From: 2-12-FULL-43-11 sp035655355
GTDB taxonomy: Bacteria > Patescibacteriota > Minisyncoccia > UBA6257 > Colwellbacteraceae
Assembly (NCBI GenBank): GCA_035655355.1
Contig: DASRUQ010000006.1
Coordinates: 1 to 9,974, forward strand
Reading direction: 5' to 3'
Length of the DNA: 9,974 nucleotides
Below the pieces are notes generated by a model. The model was given only the letters and a program-made list of their open reading frames with translations, searched no databases and had not been told where the DNA came from. The position numbers were made by a program, and so were the translations under genes. Numbering within the stretch: the first letter of the stretch is position 1; the number at the start of each line of letters is the position of its first letter. This document shows, piece after piece, positions 6,174 to 9,974 of the stretch.

Positions 6174-7766
6174 TTACTTCTGGAAGAGAATGACTTTGTC
6201 TCCGTTACTTAAGCCGCTAGTTATAGCAATGTTACCGTCGTAGCCGCGGAGACCAACCTCTACTTTGACTTCTTCAACTGTGTTATTTGACGCCAAGACC
6301 TTAACAATCTTACTGCCGTCTCTGTTAATTATGGTCTGCTGGGGGACAACGATGACGTTGGCTTGCACTTCTCCTTTAATATCAATATTGGCCGTCATAC
6401 CTGATTTTATTCTGGTGTCATTCTCGTTGAACTGTATAGTCACTTTATAAGTCGCAACTCCTTCAATCATTGTTTCGGCGGGGTCGATAGCCACTACTTT
6501 GGCCCTGAAAATAACTTCGTCTCCATAAGCATCAAGAGTTATATCAGCGGGATTGCCAATCTTAATTTTGGCGATATCCGCCTCAGGCACATTAGTCTCG
6601 ATGGCAAACTGCGATTCGGAGATAAGCCACACCACGGAAGTATTAGCGGATACAAGCTCGCCGACTTTCGCGTCTTGCTTAGTAACCACTCCGCTGATCG
6701 GGGAACGAAGAGTTGTTTTGGCAATTTGTGCTTGGAGATTTTCTACTTTCGCCTGAGCTTGTTCTACTTGCGCTTCTTGCGCGGTTATTTGCTCTGCCAC
6801 CGCTCCAGCCTTTTTCAAAGCGAGTTCTTGCCCGTAGAGCGCCAGGTTCGATTCCGCGGTTTTAAATTTTTCTTCAGCGGCAGTGAGGTTTGTTATAGCC
6901 GTATTCATGTTTGTTCTGGCAGTTGCCATATCGGTCTTCCATGAGCTTGGGATCTCCGTGGAGGTTTGGCCCACTAAGTAAGTGGAGTTTGGGTTGTTTA
7001 CTATGAGAGAAAGCTTGTCTAAAAATACTTTCACTTCATCCAAATACTTCTTAGCTTCGGCGATATACGCCGCGAAGTCGCTTCGTGTCGTTAGTTGGCC
7101 GAGAGATGTTTTCCATTTTGGGAAGATATTGTCTTCCAGCAGTAATCTTCGCCATTCGACGTCGTTCTCTAAATTAGAATCAATAGTCGAGAGTTTTAAC
7201 TGAGGATTTTGCGTTTGCGGATTAGTAAACATTTGGTCCGTTTTACCCCTCACGGCATCATCTGATTTTGTGTAGGCGTCCTGAAGCTTATCCACAAGGT
7301 TATTTCTCGCGTCTTCCAGTGCGATTTCCGCGTTGGCTATTTTTACTTCCTGCACTTGAATTTCTTCCTGACGCGTACCGAGTTTAAGTTCATCAAGTTT
7401 GGCTTGCATGGATTTAACACTCGCTTCGGCTTCACGAAGTTGCGCCAAAAGTTCGGTGGCATCAAGAGTAACAAGCGCCTGGCCGGTGCCGACTTTTTCT
7501 CCCACGCTTACCAAAGCCCGCCTAACTTTGCCGCTTTTCTCAAAGGCAAGTTCAACGCTTTCTGACGGCTTGACCCTGCCCGTGACACTTACTTGTTCGG
7601 AAACAGAACCGGTTTTAGCCATGACAGTTTCATAAGCTGGGCCAGTGTTTCGGTTAGAGTAGAAGATAAGTCCCACAACGGCTACTATACCGATACCGGT
7701 TAAGACCAGCGGTTTAGAGAGTGTTGCCACTGCATAAGGAAATATTTTTGTTATAGTTTTCCTCAT
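6174..7766 (-). CDS. HlyD/MacA-family membrane fusion (adaptor) protein with large helical insert
   Basis: The 530-residue product has the adaptor architecture: one N-terminal membrane anchor (about 19-36), first lipoyl half (SGKVRRALVSVGEKVGTGQALVTLD, 78-102), helical hairpin, second lipoyl half (LRSPISGVVTKQDAKVGELV, 353-372), a beta-barrel region (about 385-465) and a membrane-proximal C-terminal domain. No lipobox is seen. MacA is about 370 residues; the excess lies in the hairpin, where about 160-285 is not regular coiled coil but contains Trp- and Pro-bearing helices (EWRRLLLEDN, FPKWKTSLGQL), flanked by coiled coil at about 104-160 and 285-350. It should bridge the permease to the envelope or cell surface. 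No TolC-like gene lies in the window. The start is 11 bp after the dehydrogenase stop, with an A-rich leader and no SD. Low Cys and high Ala/Gln/Glu content suit an extracytoplasmic coiled coil. Confidence 0.9.
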   Translation of the reverse strand: MRKTITKIFPYAVATLSKPLVLTGIGIVAVVGLIFYSNRNTGPAYETVMAKTGSVSEQVSVTGRVKPSESVELAFEKSGKVRRALVSVGEKVGTGQALVTLDATELLAQLREAEASVKSMQAKLDELKLGTRQEEIQVQEVKIANAEIALEDARNNLVDKLQDAYTKSDDAVRGKTDQMFTNPQTQNPQLKLSTIDSNLENDVEWRRLLLEDNIFPKWKTSLGQLTTRSDFAAYIAEAKKYLDEVKVFLDKLSLIVNNPNSTYLVGQTSTEIPSSWKTDMATARTNMNTAITNLTAAEEKFKTAESNLALYGQELALKKAGAVAEQITAQEAQVEQAQAKVENLQAQIAKTTLRSPISGVVTKQDAKVGELVSANTSVVWLISESQFAIETNVPEADIAKIKIGNPADITLDAYGDEVIFRAKVVAIDPAETMIEGVATYKVTIQFNENDTRIKSGMTANIDIKGEVQANVIVVPQQTIINRDGSKIVKVLASNNTVEEVKVEVGLRGYDGNIAITSGLSNGDKVILFQK

Positions 7767-7777
7767 ATTTTTGTTTT

Positions 7778-9460
7778 TTATATCTTTGTGTCGAGATGCT
7801 CCATGGAATATTCCAGGGTGGCGTTTATTTTTTTAACCGGGTTGAAAATGTTTTGCGGGTCGAATATTTTTTCTGTCTGTTCAAAGAGAGAGAAGACTTT
7901 AGGGCCGAACATAGCTCTCACAAATGGGCTCCTGACTAAGCCATCATTGTGTTCGGCTGTGATTGAACCGCCATACTCTACAACTAATTTATAGACTTGC
8001 TTGGATAAATTTTCAATTACTTCCTTAGCCTTGGGATCGGAGAGTTTCATGAGCGGAATAATGTGGAAGTTGCCGTCACCAATATGTCCGGCGATAGTGT
8101 AAGTAAGATCATATTGCTTCAGAAGGGCATTGAGCTTCGGCAAGAACTCGGGGAGTTTTTCGGGTCTAACAATAACATCGTCTATGAAAGGCGCCGTTCT
8201 TGTGCCTTTCATATGATGACGGAGCAAATTGAAACTTTCACGGCGGAAAGTCCAATATTTTTTAATCTCTTTTTCGGTCTTGGTGATTTTAGTCTTTAAC
8301 CTCATTCCCAGCAGCGATTCATGTGCCTTAGCCGTCTTTTGGTAAGCTTCTTCATCACTATCACCGGTAAACTCCGCCATCAAGATAAGCTTAGGTATGC
8401 CGCCCGTCAGAACCATCCAGAACTCAGGCAGGAATTGAAATGCCATGGTAAAAAGGTTGCCTTTCATTATTTTCAGAATATCGGGAAAGAACTTAAGGCC
8501 GATTTTCATGGTGTTGTCATCATAAGACTCAAAGCTTTCGGGCTTATAAGCCATAACTTTATTAACTACTTCCGGCAACAAGTTAAGATCTTTCAGTAAT
8601 ATTATAAGCATACGGGCGTGGTTTTTCGGTTTAACAAGCCTGAATTTAATTTCGGTTATTATACCCAAAGTGCCCTGGGAGCCCACAATCATACGGGAGA
8701 GATCAAAAGTCCTAGCTTCTCTATCCATCACATTCCACAGAAAATAGCCGGAGGAATTCTTAGAGACCTGAGGACGGGCCGCTTTTACTTCGTCATAATT
8801 ATCGGTTAGAAGCTTACTCATCTTTTGGTAGATTTCAGCCTCAAGCGAGGCGCCTTTTTTCTTTTTCTCCAGTTGTTCAAACGAGAGCTCCCCAAACTCA
8901 ACTTCGTTCCCGTCGGCTAAAACCATTTTCAAACTTTCTACCCACTTTTCGGTTTCGCCATAGGCTAAGTTTTTTTCTCCGCCGGAGTTATTACCTACCA
9001 TGCCCCCTACGGCGCAAAGTTCCCGGGAAGCCGGATAGCTGGGGAGGATGTAACCCTTCTCTCTGGTTAACTTATCAAAATCGCGGTAAAAGACCCCTGG
9101 TTCGGTAATGGCATAACCACCCTCCTCACTGGCGGGCAGACCTGCCTGCGCAGGCAGGTCGCCGACTTCTTTAACATGGTTAAGGTATTTAGTAGTGGAA
9201 ACAACAATCGAGTCGGTTAAGGGGCCGCCGCTCATATCGGTGCCGGCTGCCCTGGGGGTTAATGAGATCTCCAGCTTCTCAAGTTTTTCCCTGGAAACAA
9301 ACTTAACCAGGTTTTTAATGTCATTAACGTCTTTAGGGAAAGCGACTACCCGAGGTTTGATGGTGAAGATGCTCGCGTCCCTGCTATATTCATTAAGCGA
9401 AGGCTCGTCATCAACTACATCTCCCTTAAAAAACTGCCTAATTTTTTCGGTTATATTCAT
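7778..9460 (-). CDS. FAD-binding dehydrogenase, GlcD/D-lactate dehydrogenase/YdiJ N-terminal type
   Basis: The 560-residue flavoprotein belongs to the PCMH-type FAD (FAD_binding_4) plus FAD-oxidase C-terminal families. Seen: the pyrophosphate loop TPRAAGTDMSGG (68-79), ASRELCAVGGMVGNNSGG (144-161), MIVGSQGTLGIITEIKFRL (257-275), then in the C-terminal half GHIGDGNFHIIP (458-469, metal-binding His), AEHNDGLVRSPFVRAMFG (502-519) and FDPQNIFNP (533-541). Relatives oxidise D-lactate, glycolate or D-2-hydroxyglutarate and pass electrons to quinones, cytochromes or Fe-S partners; the substrate cannot be fixed here. The EHNDG/FDPQN segment resembles YdiJ-like proteins, but the Fe-S domain of YdiJ is absent. 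Residues 101-113 appear to be an in-frame insertion carrying a palindrome. No membrane anchor or signal is seen. No SD precedes ATG 9458-9460. It is the first gene of the minus-strand run. Confidence 0.9.
   Translation of the reverse strand: MNITEKIRQFFKGDVVDDEPSLNEYSRDASIFTIKPRVVAFPKDVNDIKNLVKFVSREKLEKLEISLTPRAAGTDMSGGPLTDSIVVSTTKYLNHVKEVGDLPAQAGLPASEEGGYAITEPGVFYRDFDKLTREKGYILPSYPASRELCAVGGMVGNNSGGEKNLAYGETEKWVESLKMVLADGNEVEFGELSFEQLEKKKKGASLEAEIYQKMSKLLTDNYDEVKAARPQVSKNSSGYFLWNVMDREARTFDLSRMIVGSQGTLGIITEIKFRLVKPKNHARMLIILLKDLNLLPEVVNKVMAYKPESFESYDDNTMKIGLKFFPDILKIMKGNLFTMAFQFLPEFWMVLTGGIPKLILMAEFTGDSDEEAYQKTAKAHESLLGMRLKTKITKTEKEIKKYWTFRRESFNLLRHHMKGTRTAPFIDDVIVRPEKLPEFLPKLNALLKQYDLTYTIAGHIGDGNFHIIPLMKLSDPKAKEVIENLSKQVYKLVVEYGGSITAEHNDGLVRSPFVRAMFGPKVFSLFEQTEKIFDPQNIFNPVKKINATLEYSMEHLDTKI
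9122..9163. repeat. Palindromic element inside the FAD dehydrogenase gene
   Basis: Bases 9139-9160 are a perfect 22-bp palindrome; the half-arm is gacctgcctgc. A GGC/GCC pair (9131-9133, 9161-9163) flanks it with a five-base asymmetry. In the gene it encodes DLPAQAGLPASEE (residues 101-113), a low-complexity Pro/Ala/Gly run between a strand ending KEVG and GYAITEPGVFYRDF, where relatives pass directly from one to the other. Length and phase (13 codons) keep the frame. It looks like a small palindromic repeat of the kind scattered in some bacterial genomes, including in coding genes, but only one copy is in the window. Confidence 0.6.
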
Positions 9461-9508
9461 TTGGATGTTTTGCTAATCTGGTTAAATAATATATGAATAA
9501 GAGGACTA
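9461..9508. promoter_or_regulatory. Divergent intergenic region between dehydrogenase and truB
   Basis: This 48-bp gap is the only divergent junction in the window, so both outward transcription units need promoters here or inside the opposing gene. Bases 9482-9500 are nearly all A/T (taataatata-like), able to supply a -10 on either strand (TAATAT forward at 9487-9492, TATTAT reverse). I see no convincing -35 partner at 16-18 bp for either. GAGGA (9501-9505) serves as the truB SD. Confidence 0.35.
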
Positions 9509-9974
9509 ATGGAAATTGAGAATAACCAAAAATTATTTTTGATAGATAAACCCAAGGGGGTGACTTCTTTCTGGGTAATTAAAGTCCTGAGACAAAAGTT
9601 AGGTATTAAAAAAATTGGCCACGCCGGAACCCTGGACCCGCTGGCTTCCGGTTTGATGCTGGTTGGAGTGGGGACCGGCACTAAGGCTTTACACGATCTC
9701 ATTAAACTTCCTAAAGTTTATGAGGTTGTAGTTCTTCTGGGCATCAAGACCTCAACGGGAGACATGGAGGGGGAAATTTTGGAAAGAAAGGAGGTTGCGG
9801 ATATTACCAATGAGAAAGTAGAAGAAGCGCTTAAAAGTTTAGTCGGCAAGACTAAATTTAAAGTGCCGGCTTATTCGGCGATTAAGGTCGGCGGCAGAAG
9901 ACTTTATAAGCTCGCGAGGCGGGGTAAGGTGGTGGATTTACCGGAAAGAGAGATGGAGGTAATGAGTGCCGAAT
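9509..9974 (+). CDS. truB: tRNA pseudouridine-55 synthase, N-terminal part (3' end outside window)
   Basis: The frame starts at ATG 9509 and is open to the window end, giving 155 residues of a protein usually about 230-310 long. Seen in order: KPKGVTSF (14-21), GHAGTLDPLASGL (37-49) with catalytic Asp43, KVYEVVVLLGIKTSTGDMEG (69-88), containing the Tyr71 that stacks in the active site, and PAYSAIKVGGRRLYKLARRG (120-139). This is the TruB order, and the enzyme isomerises U55 in the T-loop of tRNAs. GAGGA (9501-9505) is the SD, only three bases before ATG. An in-frame TGA at 9494-9496 excludes an upstream extension, and the ATG at 9493 is in another frame. It is transcribed away from the dehydrogenase and is probably not functionally linked to the exporter genes. 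Confidence 0.95.
   Translation, partial: MEIENNQKLFLIDKPKGVTSFWVIKVLRQKLGIKKIGHAGTLDPLASGLMLVGVGTGTKALHDLIKLPKVYEVVVLLGIKTSTGDMEGEILERKEVADITNEKVEEALKSLVGKTKFKVPAYSAIKVGGRRLYKLARRGKVVDLPEREMEVMSAE

Noticed and set aside
7741..7790. T-rich stretch as a terminator between dehydrogenase and adaptor genes
   Set aside because: Both genes run on the minus strand, where the stretch is A-rich, and no stable hairpin precedes it.
9493..9519. ATG at 9493 as an alternative truB start or a leader peptide
   Set aside because: It is out of frame with truB and reaches a TGA after eight codons; no sign that it is more than chance.
9457..9702. 81-codon minus-strand frame overlapping the dehydrogenase start
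   Set aside because: It is antisense to the conserved N-terminal motifs of truB, with no motifs of its own.

Overview
The window looks like a compact bacterial chromosome segment of moderate GC. Intergenic gaps are very short, neighbouring genes overlap by a few bases, all start codons are ATG and Shine-Dalgarno (SD) motifs are sparse. Gene styles resemble the Candidate Phyla Radiation (Patescibacteria, for example Parcubacteria-like lineages): a MacAB-type exporter with a very long adaptor, a stand-alone FAD-linked dehydrogenase carrying an in-frame palindromic insert, and minimal thymidylate-synthesis genes. This placement is an inference; no rRNA or marker tree is available here.

Layout. 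Left edge (1-309, +): the C-terminal two thirds of dihydrofolate reductase. Then (351-1958, +) a 535-residue membrane protein that I cannot assign, preceded by an 18-bp perfect palindrome that can pair in two mutually exclusive ways around its start codon. Its stop codon overlaps the stop of a converging run of seven minus-strand genes (9460 down to 1955). In transcription order these are an FAD-binding GlcD/YdiJ-like dehydrogenase, a HlyD/MacA-like adaptor, a MacB/LolD-type ATPase, a MacB-type permease, a CYTH-domain protein, a dCTP deaminase-family protein and thymidylate synthase. Gaps are 11, 5, 11, 28, -1 and 21 bp, so one operon is plausible, with a possible internal promoter in the 28-bp gap. 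At the right edge truB (tRNA pseudouridine-55 synthase) diverges from the dehydrogenase across a 48-bp gap and runs off the window.

How the genes work together. The dCTP deaminase, ThyA and FolA form the dCTP -> dUTP/dUMP -> dTMP route plus regeneration of tetrahydrofolate. The adaptor, ATPase and permease form one ABC export system of the MacAB type. The dehydrogenase and the CYTH protein have no obvious fixed partner; CYTH proteins act on triphosphates or cyclise ATP, so its overlap with the deaminase gene is suggestive.

Most worth a second look: (i) ThyA keeps its catalytic Cys and uracil-selecting Asn but has lost three of the four classical phosphate-binding arginines and carries a C-terminal extension; (ii) the deaminase has Asn in place of a conserved motif Asp; (iii) a 22-bp perfect palindrome sits inside the dehydrogenase gene as an apparent in-frame insertion; (iv) the unassigned membrane protein and its overlapping hairpins. 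I found no tRNA, rRNA, CRISPR array or transposase.
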